A stretch of 64,000 bases of DNA from Sinomonas notoginsengisoli. GTDB taxonomy: Bacteria > Actinomycetota > Actinomycetes > Actinomycetales > Micrococcaceae. Below are positions 8,409 through 16,375 of the stretch, piece after piece. The notes below the pieces were generated by a model, which was given only the letters and a program-made list of their open reading frames with translations, searched no databases and was not told the origin of the DNA. The position numbers and the translations under genes are program-made. The stretch lies in assembly GCF_021554725.1 (NCBI RefSeq), contig NZ_JAIZDP010000002.1:310001-374000 (forward strand). The letters run 5' to 3'. Every line of letters starts with the position of its first letter. Within the stretch, counting starts at the first letter, position 1.

Positions 8409-10080
8409 CGTGAAGGACCAGCCCCAGGTCCCGTCCGGGCCCGAACGCCCCCTCCTCAAGGTCCGCGACCTCGAGGTGGCGTTCGGCGAGGAGCCCGTGC
8501 TGCACGGCGTCAGCTTCAACCTGAGGCGAGGCGATCGGGTCGCGATCGTAGGCCAGTCCGGGTCCGGCAAGTCGACCACTGTTGCCGCTATCCTGGGGCT
8601 CCTGCCCGGGACGGGTCGCATCACTGGGGGCAGCATCGAGGTGGAAGGACACGACCTCGCGGGCGCCAGTGAGGAGCAGATGCGAAGGTTCCGTGGGCGC
8701 AGGATCGGGCTCGTCCCCCAGGACCCGATGTCCAACCTCAACCCGTCCATGAAGGTGGGCGCCCAGATCGCCGACGCCCTTGCCGCGGCCGGCCACCGCG
8801 GCAAGGCGAACCTCCGGCGGCGCGCGGTTGCCCTCATGGCCGAGGCCGGCATTCCGGACGCGGACAGGAGGTACGGCCAGTACCCCCATGAGTTCTCGGG
8901 GGGAATGCGCCAGCGCGTCCTCATTGCCATCTCGCTTGCCGGCGAACCGGACCTGCTGATCGCCGACGAACCCACGTCCGCACTGGACGTCACCGTGCAG
9001 CGGCAGATCCTCGACCACCTGCAGACCCTGGTCGAGGCGCGTGGGACCTCGCTCCTCTTCATCACCCACGATCTGGGAGTGGCGGCGGACCGGACGGATC
9101 GGATCATCGTCATGGCAGACGGGCGGGTCGTGGAGGCCGGCAGCCCTCAGGAGATCCTCTTCGAACCCAAGGAGGACTACACCCGACGACTGGTGGGTGC
9201 GGCGCCGTCCGTGCTCGCCTCCGTCCCGGACGTCGCACCCGACCAGCCTGTCCCGGCCCCTGCCGATCCGTCCTCGGACAGCTCGGGCAGGACCGGCCCG
9301 CCGATCCTGCAGGTCCGCGATCTCGTCAAGGACTTCCGCCTGCGCGGTCAGAGGGGCGGAACAGTCCGTGCCGTCTCCGGCGTCTCCTTCGACGTCGGTC
9401 GCGGATCCACCACTGCTGTTGTGGGCGAATCCGGCTCCGGCAAGACAACCGTGGCACGGATCATCCTCGGACTCGAGGAGGCCAGCAGCGGCGAGGCCCT
9501 CATCGACAGCAGGAGCATCACCTCCAGTAGGGGCCGCACTCGCCGGGCGCTGCGCCGGAAGGTCCAGCCCGTCTTCCAAGACCCCTACGGTTCCCTTGAT
9601 CCGACCTACAGCATCGAGCGCCTCATCGACGAGCCGCTGCGCGTGTTCAGGGTCGGCGACCGGGCAGCACGGCGGGCGCGGGTCGCACAGCTTCTGGACC
9701 ACGTGGCGCTGCCGCGCGCCGTTGCCCAGCGCCGGCCCAACGAACTCTCAGGAGGACAACGGCAGCGGGTGGCGATCGCCAGAGCCCTCGCACTGGAACC
9801 GGAGCTGCTGATCTGCGACGAAGCCGTCTCGGCGCTCGACGTGCTGGTCCAAGAACAGGTCCTGGAACTCCTCGCGGAGCTGCAGGACCGGCTCTCCCTG
9901 AGCTACCTGTTCATCACCCACGACCTGGCCGTCGTACGACAGATCGCCCACCACGTGGTGGTCATGAAATCGGGTACTGTCGTCGAGGAAGGCACGGTCG
10001 ACAAGGTCTTCTCGTCGCCCGATGCCGAGTACACCAAGGAGCTACTTGGAGCGATCCCCGGTGCCGTCTTCGCCCACTAG
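8392..10080 (+). CDS. Fused double ATPase of the peptide ABC transporter (DppD-DppF fusion)
   Basis: A 562-residue protein with two complete nucleotide-binding domains in one chain. The first has Walker A GQSGSGKST (~54-62), signature FSGGMRQR (~167) and Walker B LLIADEPTSALD. The second has GESGSGKTT (~346-354), LSGGQRQR (~452) and LLICDEAVSALD. The linker (~280-305) is rich in Pro, Ser and Asp. It powers the permeases encoded upstream. The ATG at 8392 has GAGGAG upstream; a longer frame from 8293 would overlap the hydrolase gene much more. The last ~20 bases overlap the GntR gene. Confidence 0.92.
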   Translation: MQQDVSVKDQPQVPSGPERPLLKVRDLEVAFGEEPVLHGVSFNLRRGDRVAIVGQSGSGKSTTVAAILGLLPGTGRITGGSIEVEGHDLAGASEEQMRRFRGRRIGLVPQDPMSNLNPSMKVGAQIADALAAAGHRGKANLRRRAVALMAEAGIPDADRRYGQYPHEFSGGMRQRVLIAISLAGEPDLLIADEPTSALDVTVQRQILDHLQTLVEARGTSLLFITHDLGVAADRTDRIIVMADGRVVEAGSPQEILFEPKEDYTRRLVGAAPSVLASVPDVAPDQPVPAPADPSSDSSGRTGPPILQVRDLVKDFRLRGQRGGTVRAVSGVSFDVGRGSTTAVVGESGSGKTTVARIILGLEEASSGEALIDSRSITSSRGRTRRALRRKVQPVFQDPYGSLDPTYSIERLIDEPLRVFRVGDRAARRARVAQLLDHVALPRAVAQRRPNELSGGQRQRVAIARALALEPELLICDEAVSALDVLVQEQVLELLAELQDRLSLSYLFITHDLAVVRQIAHHVVVMKSGTVVEEGTVDKVFSSPDAEYTKELLGAIPGAVFAH

Positions 10081-10765
10081 GTCAGAACGGGCCCAGAAGC
10101 ACCGTGTCCAGGACGTGATTCGCCGGGATATCATCTTGGGCGCGCTGCCCGCCGGCACCCGGATCACCGAGGCATCGCTGGCCGCGAAGTATGAAGTATC
10201 CCGCGTTCCGGTGCGTGAGGCGCTCCGCGCCCTCGAGGCGGAAGGATTCGTCGAATCCAAGCCCTACGCCGGGTCCACCGTCTCTGCGATCCCCGTCGAG
10301 GACGCCGAGGACCTCTTCACTGTCCGTGAGGCCCTGGAGGCCGCCACTGCCCGGCGCGCCGCGAAGCGGGCGGCCGCCCAGCTGTCGGCCGGTGCCCCGA
10401 ACCCTGCTTGGTGGACCTCCCGCAAGGAGATCGCCGCGATCCTCGGCGAGGGCGACACTGCGATCGAGGCCGACCGCCCGGATCTGCTCCCCGAACTGAA
10501 CATCAGGTTCCACCTCGCCGTCGCAGAGCTGTCCGGGAGCGTCTCGCTGGCGGCTTTGCTGCGGCAGATCGCCGGAAAGATCGAATGGCTCTACGCCTCC
10601 GATGTGCACTCGCGCGGGAAGTCCTCCTGGCAGGAACACCGGGCCATCATGGCCGCGATCGACGCCGGAGATGCCTCAGCCGCCGAGGAACGCATGGCCG
10701 CCCACGTCCACAGGTCCAGGACCGGATACATGAGCCGATTCTCAATGCACGAAGGGGAAGGCTAG
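10061..10765 (+). CDS. GntR-family regulator, FCD subfamily
   Basis: A 234-residue protein with an N-terminal winged helix (ILGALPAGTRITEASLAAKYEVSRVPVREALRALEAEGF) and a C-terminal all-helical FCD ligand domain with the conserved RFHLAVAELSGS and HRAIMAAIDAGDASAAEERM. FCD regulators usually sense small carboxylic acids and repress their own operon. The GTG at 10061 follows GGAG by 8 bases and overlaps the ATPase end; an ATG at 10022 is an alternative. It is the last gene of the transport operon and is probably its local controller, acting at the dyads near 2958-2997. Confidence 0.85.
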   Translation: MPSSPTRSERAQKHRVQDVIRRDIILGALPAGTRITEASLAAKYEVSRVPVREALRALEAEGFVESKPYAGSTVSAIPVEDAEDLFTVREALEAATARRAAKRAAAQLSAGAPNPAWWTSRKEIAAILGEGDTAIEADRPDLLPELNIRFHLAVAELSGSVSLAALLRQIAGKIEWLYASDVHSRGKSSWQEHRAIMAAIDAGDASAAEERMAAHVHRSRTGYMSRFSMHEGEG

Positions 10766-10918
10766 ACGAAGTGCGAGGGTCGGGGAGAGCCACCCGGATC
10801 CTGCACAGACTATGTCCATGAATCCTCCTCGCACAGGGTGTGGACTTCGTGTGGTCGAATTGTGCACAGGCTGTGGGAAACCGCTAGGACACTAGCCGGT
10901 TGAGGGGAACGACACAGG

Positions 10919-10956
10919 TGTAAGTTATCCACGGCGTGGACAACGTTGTGGACAAC
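10919..10956 (+). repeat. TGTAAGTT/DnaA-box repeat, copy A
   Basis: First of three intergenic copies of a ~39-bp motif. It begins with TGTAAGTT, followed by an inverted box (TTATCCACG) and two direct boxes (CGTGGACAA and TGTGGACAA) about one helical turn apart. The boxes match or nearly match the actinobacterial DnaA box TTGTCCACA/TTATCCACA. It lies in the 191-base convergent gap between the GntR gene and the pirin-fusion gene. Confidence 0.7.
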
Positions 10957-12384
10957 TTAATCCTCTGGATCCTTGAAACCTTCCTCGACGAGGTCCGCGT
11001 ATTCCCGATGTCGCTTGATGAAGGCCCTCACGTAGGGGCAGTACGGGCGAATCCGCTGCCCCTTGGCACGCACATCGTCGAGGGCGAACGTCACGAGCCT
11101 GCTCGCGAGGCCCATCCCCGAGTAGCCCTCGGCCACCTCGGTGTGGTCGAACGCGACGATTCTGCCGTCCTGCTTGAGGCGGTACTGCGTGAAGCCGGCC
11201 GTCACACCGCCCACGTGCACCTCGTAGCGATGGCGCTGCTCGGCATGGACGAACTCGACGTGTCCGCGGTCCTTCTCGGCCTTCTCCGGGTCCTTCGCCT
11301 TCTCGGATTCCTGCACGTTCACCGGTACCTTCCTCTCGGTCCTCTCGGCGCTTCCCTGATTGTCGCGTGCCCGTGGGCGGGGGCGGAGCCGTACGTTCGG
11401 CAGTGGAGGCGCGGGAAGCGCCGCCTCGCCCTCGGTGAGCTCGACGACGGGGCCGAAGGGTGCGCCGTCGTGCGCGTCCCCCTCCGGCACCCCGGTGAGC
11501 TGGCCGTTCCATGCCTCGCGGAACGCGACGATCTCCTCATGCGCGCGGCCCACGAAGTTCCACCACATGGTGATCTCCTCGTCGAAGGGCGGCCCACCGA
11601 GGACCACCACGCGCAGCGGCACGGTGCCCGGATTCGCGAGGCGCACCGCTTGGCGCCCCGGGGCCAGGTACGCGAGGTGCGCCTCGGCAACCGTCTCCCC
11701 GTCCACGGCCAGCGGGCCTCCGTCGGCGAGGAATGCGTGCTCGAACTCGGAGGCGATCCCGAGCGTCACTGCGCCCCCCGGCTCGAGTACTGCCTCCACC
11801 CCGAGCAGCGCGGTGTACGTCCGCACGGGGGAGGCCGAGCCGTGCAGGGACCCGAGGAACACGCGGAGCTCGCCCGCGCGGCCGCCCTCCTCGTCCTCGA
11901 GCACGACGGCGCGCGGCACGTATCGCTCGAACCCCGGCGGCGCGCCGCGGAAGGCATCCGGAAGCGCCGTCCACAGCTGGACCCCGTGCAGCATGGTCGT
12001 GGCGGCGGTCGAGTACTCCGAGTGGTTGATCCCCCGCCCGGCCGTCATGATGTTCAGCTCCCCGGGACGGACCATGGCTTGGTTCCCGGCGCTGTCGCGA
12101 TGCTCGATCTCGCCCGTGAAGAGCCAGCTGATGGTCTGGAGGCCGGTATGGGGGTGGGGCGGGACCCGCATGCCGCCTGTCGCGGAGACGTCATCGGGCC
12201 CGTAGTGGTCGAGGAAGCACCAGGCCCCCACGAGGGAGCGCTGCTTGGACGGGAGTGTCCTGCGCACCTGCATGGCACGGGGCCCGCCGAGGGGGACGTC
12301 GCGGGGTTCGATGATCTCGACGCCCGGTCCCGCGGGGAGATCGGTGCAGAGGGTCTCCTGAGGATCGATTTCCAGATTGCTCAT
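10957..12384 (-). CDS. Pirin-like protein fused to a COG2388-type GNAT acetyltransferase
   Basis: A 475-residue protein with two domains. Residues ~20-320 are a bicupin pirin: PHPHTG (His77, His79) and GRGINHSE (His121, Glu123) are the metal ligands, and the second cupin is in the pirin C-half. After a basic, charged linker (~330-365), residues ~370-470 match small GNAT proteins of the YjdJ/COG2388 type, with VAFDHTEVAEGYSGMGLASRLV as the acetyl-CoA site. In relatives these are usually separate or adjacent genes; here no stop separates them. Pirins are quercetinase-like or regulatory; the acetyl acceptor is unknown. A fusion enzyme is inferred. Confidence 0.85.
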   Translation of the reverse strand: MSNLEIDPQETLCTDLPAGPGVEIIEPRDVPLGGPRAMQVRRTLPSKQRSLVGAWCFLDHYGPDDVSATGGMRVPPHPHTGLQTISWLFTGEIEHRDSAGNQAMVRPGELNIMTAGRGINHSEYSTAATTMLHGVQLWTALPDAFRGAPPGFERYVPRAVVLEDEEGGRAGELRVFLGSLHGSASPVRTYTALLGVEAVLEPGGAVTLGIASEFEHAFLADGGPLAVDGETVAEAHLAYLAPGRQAVRLANPGTVPLRVVVLGGPPFDEEITMWWNFVGRAHEEIVAFREAWNGQLTGVPEGDAHDGAPFGPVVELTEGEAALPAPPLPNVRLRPRPRARDNQGSAERTERKVPVNVQESEKAKDPEKAEKDRGHVEFVHAEQRHRYEVHVGGVTAGFTQYRLKQDGRIVAFDHTEVAEGYSGMGLASRLVTFALDDVRAKGQRIRPYCPYVRAFIKRHREYADLVEEGFKDPED

Positions 12385-12438
12385 GGCGTACCTCCTGGCC
12401 CGAGCCTACGCCGTGGCACCGACGTTTTGTCAGGTCGC

Positions 12439-13287
12439 CTACGCGCCGATGAAGTCCTCGAGCCGCACCACGGTCAGCCCTGCCGCGAGCTGCGCCGCAC
12501 GGAACGCCTCGAGGTCCTTCGCGAACTCCTCGCGGAAGTGCATGAGGACAATGTCCCCGGGTCGTAGGGCGTTCCCGGACTGGTACTGCATGGAGCCGGC
12601 GTTGGCCTTGGCCTCCCAGTCGATGATGGCCTTGAGCCCGGAATCCGCAACGGCTTTGCGCATGGTTGCCGAGTAGGCGCCGCCGGGGGGGCGGAAGAGG
12701 GTGGGTGCGGCCCCGTACGTCGCGGCGATGTAATCGCGCATCCCCTTGATCTCACCGAACTGGTAGGCGTAGGCCTTGGTGCTCATGCCGGTGTCGTGGC
12801 TGAGCGTGTGGTCCTGGATGCGGTCACCGGCCTTCTGGAAGTCAACGAAGAACTTGGGGTTGTCGCCCAGGGCGGATTTCGTGAGGAAGAGGGTTGCGGG
12901 GTAGTCGTACTTCTTGAGCAAGGCAAGGAACTCAGGGTGCTTGACAACACCGTCGTCGATCGTGAGGAACACGACCGGCTGCTTGGTGATGACCCGCGTG
13001 ACCACCGGCGCGAGTCCTCCCTCGACCGGCGGGAGGACGTAGTCGGAGGCGAAGGTCGGCTTCGGCGTTGCCGCCGTCGTGGGGGCCGGGGTGACCGTGG
13101 GCGTGGCCGTGGCCGTCGGGGTCGCCATGGCGGACGACGCCGCGGGGTCGGCTACCGCCGGATCGTGCCCCAGTGCCGCGGCACCCTGCCTTCCCCCGTC
13201 TGACACGCCGCAGGCAGCCGCCGCACTGCCGACGGCCGCGGCAAGACCAGCAAGGGCGGCGCGTCGCGTCAGTGGCGTGGGTTCCAT
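12439..13287 (-). CDS. Polysaccharide deacetylase family lipoprotein
   Basis: A 282-residue exported protein. The N-terminus has twin Arg (TRRAALAG) and a lipobox-like AAAAC, so Tat/lipoprotein export is likely. A Thr/Pro-rich linker (~50-85) spans the wall. The NodB-type catalytic domain (~105-280) has LTIDDG (usual form TFDDG), HTLSHDT as the metal-binding H-x-x-x-H, and RPPGG. It probably removes acetyl groups from peptidoglycan or another N-acetylated glycan. The Phe-to-Ile change in the first motif is tolerated in several family members. Confidence 0.85.
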   Translation of the reverse strand: MEPTPLTRRAALAGLAAAVGSAAAACGVSDGGRQGAAALGHDPAVADPAASSAMATPTATATPTVTPAPTTAATPKPTFASDYVLPPVEGGLAPVVTRVITKQPVVFLTIDDGVVKHPEFLALLKKYDYPATLFLTKSALGDNPKFFVDFQKAGDRIQDHTLSHDTGMSTKAYAYQFGEIKGMRDYIAATYGAAPTLFRPPGGAYSATMRKAVADSGLKAIIDWEAKANAGSMQYQSGNALRPGDIVLMHFREEFAKDLEAFRAAQLAAGLTVVRLEDFIGA

Positions 13288-13400
13288 GGGTCTCCTCCCG
13301 CGGAGGGGTCCGCTCCGGCGAACCTCCGGATGCGGCTTCCTTGGTCATGCTAGGGGACTCACTAGGATTTACCCCTCTCGTCAACAGGTTATGCCCAAAG

Positions 13401-13410
13401 TTATCCACAG
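13401..13410 (+). promoter_or_regulatory. DnaA-box-like site
   Basis: A perfect TTATCCACA (13401-13409) lies in the 363-base divergent gap between the deacetylase and arsR. Together with repeat copy B (13493-13531) it makes this gap rich in DnaA boxes, about 18 kb from dnaA. The rest of the gap holds the arsR promoter region and nothing else recognised. Confidence 0.5.
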
Positions 13411-13492
13411 CTGGGGACAATTGCGGGCAAGAATCGCCGCGGAGATGAACATTGCAGACGGGGACTGGTGAACAACGCGTGAACTACACCGC

Positions 13493-13531
13493 TGTAAGTT
13501 ACCCACACTGTGGACAACTGCTGTGGACAAC
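13493..13531 (+). repeat. TGTAAGTT/DnaA-box repeat, copy B
   Basis: Second copy of the motif described at 10919: TGTAAGTT, then ACCCACA inverted, then CTGTGGACAA and CTGTGGACAA direct. It aligns with copy A apart from one inserted base before the last box. It lies upstream of arsR. Confidence 0.7.
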
Positions 13532-13584
13532 AAGCCCTTGACGCGCGGAGCGCATTAGGCGTAGCTTGTATTCAATATATCAGT

Positions 13585-13605
13585 TGATCAAACGATCTTT
13601 TGATT
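13585..13605. promoter_or_regulatory. AT-rich inverted repeat upstream of arsR (candidate operator)
   Basis: TTGATCAAA and TTTGATTA face each other across about six bases, in an AT-rich stretch (13565-13620) that contrasts with the surrounding high GC. It lies 45-65 bases before the ArsR start, the usual place for autoregulation by ArsR proteins. Binding is inferred. Confidence 0.4.
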
Positions 13606-13650
13606 ACGATGTATTGATGTATCGAGCGGCCGGAAGGACCGAAGACGACC

Positions 13651-14055
13651 ATGAGCACCCCCGCCATCGAACAGGCCAGGGAAGAGGACCGGCTCAACCG
13701 CGCCTTCGCTGCCCTCTCCGACCCACTTCGGAGGCAGCTCGTGGCCCGTCTCGCCCTCGGAGACGCCACCGTCAATGAGCTCGCGGCACCGTTTGACGTG
13801 ACCCTGCAGGCTGTGTCCCGGCACCTCAAGGTGCTCCAGGGTGCGGGCCTCATCAGCCGCCGCCGCGACGCCCAGCGCCGACCCTGCCATCTCGAACCTG
13901 CCGCCTTCGGACCTCTCGGCGAATGGATCGAGACCTACCGCGAACGCACGGAGCAGAAGTACGGACGCCTCGACGCCGTCCTCGCCGAGGAGACACAACG
14001 CCGAACAGAACAAGACAAACGCCGAACAGAACAAGACAAGGGGAAGCAGCCATGA
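13651..14055 (+). CDS. ArsR-family winged-helix regulator
   Basis: A 134-residue regulator. It has the ArsR core ALSDPLRRQLVARLALGDATVNELA and recognition helix VTLQAVSRHLKVLQGAGL (~20-70), and no obvious Cys metal site, as in the subgroup paired with SRPBCC proteins. Its C-terminus carries two 7-residue repeats (RRTEQDK) from a 21-bp tandem duplication. The stop overlaps the next gene's ATG (ATGA), so the two are translationally coupled. It probably represses this two-gene operon. Confidence 0.9.
   Translation: MSTPAIEQAREEDRLNRAFAALSDPLRRQLVARLALGDATVNELAAPFDVTLQAVSRHLKVLQGAGLISRRRDAQRRPCHLEPAAFGPLGEWIETYRERTEQKYGRLDAVLAEETQRRTEQDKRRTEQDKGKQP
13999..14040 (+). repeat. Two tandem 21-bp repeats in the arsR 3' end
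   Basis: 13999-14019 and 14020-14040 are identical except for the last base. The duplication is in frame and adds seven residues to the ArsR tail. It is probably a recent slippage event. Confidence 0.9.
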
Positions 14056-14540
14056 GCACCACCCAGACCACCCGTGTAACGGCCGAGCCGGCCCTCCCGT
14101 TCGTGGACGTGGTCCGCGAGTTCAACGCCCCGGCCGAGCGCGTCTACCACGCACATACGGACCCAGCCCTCTACGCGCAGTGGGTGGGACCCGCGAAGTA
14201 CACCACGGCCATCGAACACTTCGATGCCCGGTCCGGCGGCGCCTACCGCTTCTCACAGACGGGTCCCGATGGTGAGCGATTCGCCTTCCACGGCTCCTTC
14301 CACGAGCTCACCGCACCGAGCCGCATGGTCCAGACCTTCGAGTTCGAGGGTGCCCCTGGGCACGTCTCCCTCGACATCTCGGAGATCGAGAACCTCGACG
14401 GCGGGCGGTGCCGTCTCACGGTGCACTCGACGTTCCAATCGGTCGAGGACCGCGACGCCATGCTCGCCGCGGGCATGACCGACGGCATGAACGAGGGCTA
14501 CGACCGCCTCGACGGAATCCTCGCCTCCGGCGCAGCGTAG
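14052..14540 (+). CDS. SRPBCC / AHSA1-like protein
   Basis: A 162-residue START-like fold protein of the activator-of-Hsp90-homology (SRPBCC) group. Typical features are VVREFNAPAERVYHAHTDPALYAQWVGP at the start, a GGAYRF strand and the C-terminal long helix with GMTDGMNEGYDRLDGIL. The family binds hydrophobic ligands in a deep pocket; its ligand here is unknown. The start at 14052 has GGGGAAG upstream and overlaps the arsR stop. ArsR-SRPBCC pairs are common in actinobacteria. Confidence 0.88.
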   Translation: MSTTQTTRVTAEPALPFVDVVREFNAPAERVYHAHTDPALYAQWVGPAKYTTAIEHFDARSGGAYRFSQTGPDGERFAFHGSFHELTAPSRMVQTFEFEGAPGHVSLDISEIENLDGGRCRLTVHSTFQSVEDRDAMLAAGMTDGMNEGYDRLDGILASGAA

Positions 14541-14690
14541 GCGGGGTGGCGCAACCGCGCCGATCCACAGCATCGAGGACAACGTTGTCCACAGCATGGG
14601 GACTTCTCGGTCCTGCGCCACGGGCTCCACGGTCTTCTTCCTATGCGATACGGCACGTGCGGCCTCACTACGCGTCAGTAAGTACAAGCC

Positions 14691-14729
14691 TGTAAGTTGT
14701 GCACAATGTGGAAAACCCCTGTGGAGAAC
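14691..14729 (+). repeat. TGTAAGTT/DnaA-box repeat, copy C
   Basis: Third copy: TGTAAGTTGTGCACA, ATGTGGAAAAC, CTGTGGAGAAC, with the same spacing as copy B but weaker boxes. Its last box is also the left arm of the downstream terminator hairpin. An earlier part of this 238-base convergent gap (14560-14595) has GATCCACAG and the dyad around AACGTTGTCCACAG. Confidence 0.6.
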
Positions 14730-14744
14730 TCTCCACAGGGGTTT
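14712..14744 (-). terminator. Strong hairpin after the rhomboid gene
   Basis: AAACCCCTGTGGAG and CTCCACAGGGGTTT pair perfectly around a 4-base loop. It lies in the convergent gap between SRPBCC and rhomboid genes and can serve both. On the minus strand the left arm ends in several T. Confidence 0.75.
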
Positions 14745-14778
14745 CCCGTAGGCCCCGGATTTCCGGCACCGGCGGCTT

Positions 14779-15657
14779 CTAGAGGACCGCGCCCCCATGA
14801 ACGGGCACACTCGAGACCTTCACCAGCGTCGCCGCCACGAGAACCACTGCGACCGCCACGAGTCCCCCGATCTGCACTCCCGTGCGCGCGCGTCCCCGGG
14901 GCGCGTAGGCGATCACCGCCGTCGACACGGCTCCGGTGAGGAGGCCTCCGAGGTGGGCCTGCCACGCGATCCCTTGGATCATGAAGCCGAGCACCGCGTT
15001 GATCGCGATGAGAATGACGAGCTGCCGCACATCTCCCCCACGTTGGCGCATGACGACGAAGAGGCCGCCGAAGAGTCCGAAGATTGCACCTGAAGCCCCC
15101 ACCACTGCCTCCTGGTGGGGCGTGAGCAGCAGGAATCCGACGGACCCGCCGAGAGCGGAGAGAAGGTACACCGCCAGGAAGCGGGTCCTGCCGAGGTACG
15201 GCTCGAGCGCCTGCCCGAACAGCCACAGCGTGTACATGTTCAGCACGATGTGCAGGAGGAAGCCCTGCGAGTGCAGGAACGCGCTCGTGAGCATCCGCCA
15301 CGGCTGGGCGGCGGTGAGCGCAGCCGAGTTCGCGTAGGCAAAGTCCTCGGAGAAGCCGGGAATGACCCACTGCAGGAGGTAGGCAAGGGCGCAGACGCCG
15401 ATGAGGGTCAGCGTGACGGCCGGGCGGCCGCCCTGGCTGACGGTGCCGCCGTAGGCAGTGCGCGCTTGGCTGCCCTTTCGTTCGGCGGAGAGTTCGCGGA
15501 CGCAGTCCACGCAGTGGAAGCCGACGGCGGCCGGCCGCTGGCACTCGGGGCACGCGGGGCGCCCGCAGCGCTGGCACGTCACATAGGAGACGCGGTCGGG
15601 GTGACGGGGGCAGACCGGGATGCTCTCGGGTCCGGCCGCCGGGCTTCCAAAGGCCAC
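14779..15657 (-). CDS. Rhomboid-family intramembrane serine protease with N-terminal zinc ribbon
   Basis: A 292-residue membrane protease. An N-terminal B-box-like Cys/His cluster (CPRHP..CQRC..CPEC..FHCVDC, residues ~16-52) should bind zinc in the cytoplasm. The rhomboid core follows with six helices, HIVLN (Asn140), the nucleophile Ser189 in GASGAIFG and His235 in AHLGG. It cleaves transmembrane substrates within the membrane. The GTG at 15657, seven bases after the cyclophilin stop, is preferred; longer frames run through the cyclophilin gene. Probably co-transcribed with ppiA. Confidence 0.88.
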   Translation of the reverse strand: MAFGSPAAGPESIPVCPRHPDRVSYVTCQRCGRPACPECQRPAAVGFHCVDCVRELSAERKGSQARTAYGGTVSQGGRPAVTLTLIGVCALAYLLQWVIPGFSEDFAYANSAALTAAQPWRMLTSAFLHSQGFLLHIVLNMYTLWLFGQALEPYLGRTRFLAVYLLSALGGSVGFLLLTPHQEAVVGASGAIFGLFGGLFVVMRQRGGDVRQLVILIAINAVLGFMIQGIAWQAHLGGLLTGAVSTAVIAYAPRGRARTGVQIGGLVAVAVVLVAATLVKVSSVPVHGGAVL

Positions 15658-15664
15658 GGGTGGG

Positions 15665-16210
15665 TCAGAGCTGTTCGACGTCGATCGAGTTGATGACCAC
15701 GTCCTCCGCCGGGCGGTCCTGCATGCCCGTGCGCACGGACTCGATCTCGTCCACGACCTTCTTGGACGCCTCGTCCGCGACCTCGCCGAAGATGGTGTGC
15801 TTGCCGAAGAGCCAGCTCGTGTCCACGGTGGTGATGAAGAACTGCGAACCGTTCGTCCCCTTGCCGCCCTGAATGCCGGCATTGGCCATGGCGAGCTTGT
15901 AGGGCTCCTTGAAGTTCAGCTCCGGGTGGATCTCGTCATCGAACTTGTAGCCCGGGCCGCCGATTCCCTTGCCGAGCGGGTCGCCGGCCTGGACCATGAA
16001 GTTCTTGATGATCCGGTGGAAGATCGTGCCGTTGTAGAGCGGGGTGCCGGTCATGTCCGCGCCGGTCTCGGGATGGGTCCACGCCTGCTCGCCGGTGGCG
16101 AGGCCCACAAAGTTCTTCACGGTCTTCGGCGCGTGATTGCCGAAGAGGTTGACCACGATGTCGCCGTGGTTTGTGTGGATGGTTGCCTTGGCAGTTGGTT
16201 GTGCGCTCAT
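15665..16210 (-). CDS. ppiA: Peptidyl-prolyl cis-trans isomerase, cyclophilin type
   Basis: A 181-residue cytoplasmic cyclophilin. It has the FHRIIKNFMVQAGDP active-site strand, GTNGSQFFIT, and TIFGEV near the end, all expected of a functional isomerase. The ATG at 16210 is preferred (GGAAG ten bases upstream); the frame stays open far upstream only by chance. In Micrococcaceae and mycobacteria ppiA and rhomboid genes are commonly found together to the left of gyrA, as here. Confidence 0.92.
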   Translation of the reverse strand: MSAQPTAKATIHTNHGDIVVNLFGNHAPKTVKNFVGLATGEQAWTHPETGADMTGTPLYNGTIFHRIIKNFMVQAGDPLGKGIGGPGYKFDDEIHPELNFKEPYKLAMANAGIQGGKGTNGSQFFITTVDTSWLFGKHTIFGEVADEASKKVVDEIESVRTGMQDRPAEDVVINSIDVEQL

Positions 16211-16375
16211 GGCGGCCATTCTTCCATGGCAGCACGCGCCGAATCCCGGTGCCCGTGGCGTTCCGCGCTGGGTGAAATCGGGGAGCCCGGGGGCTTCTTG
16301 GGCCGTGTGGCCATAGCCTAGGCAACGCGTGCCACGTAGGCTGGCGTTGGTTCCAGCAGATTCCCGGAGGTAGTC

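Noticed and set aside
10936-12567. 543-codon plus-strand open frame opposite the pirin fusion
   Set aside because: The minus strand encodes clear pirin and GNAT motifs; the plus frame is rich in Arg, Gly and His and has no ribosome site.
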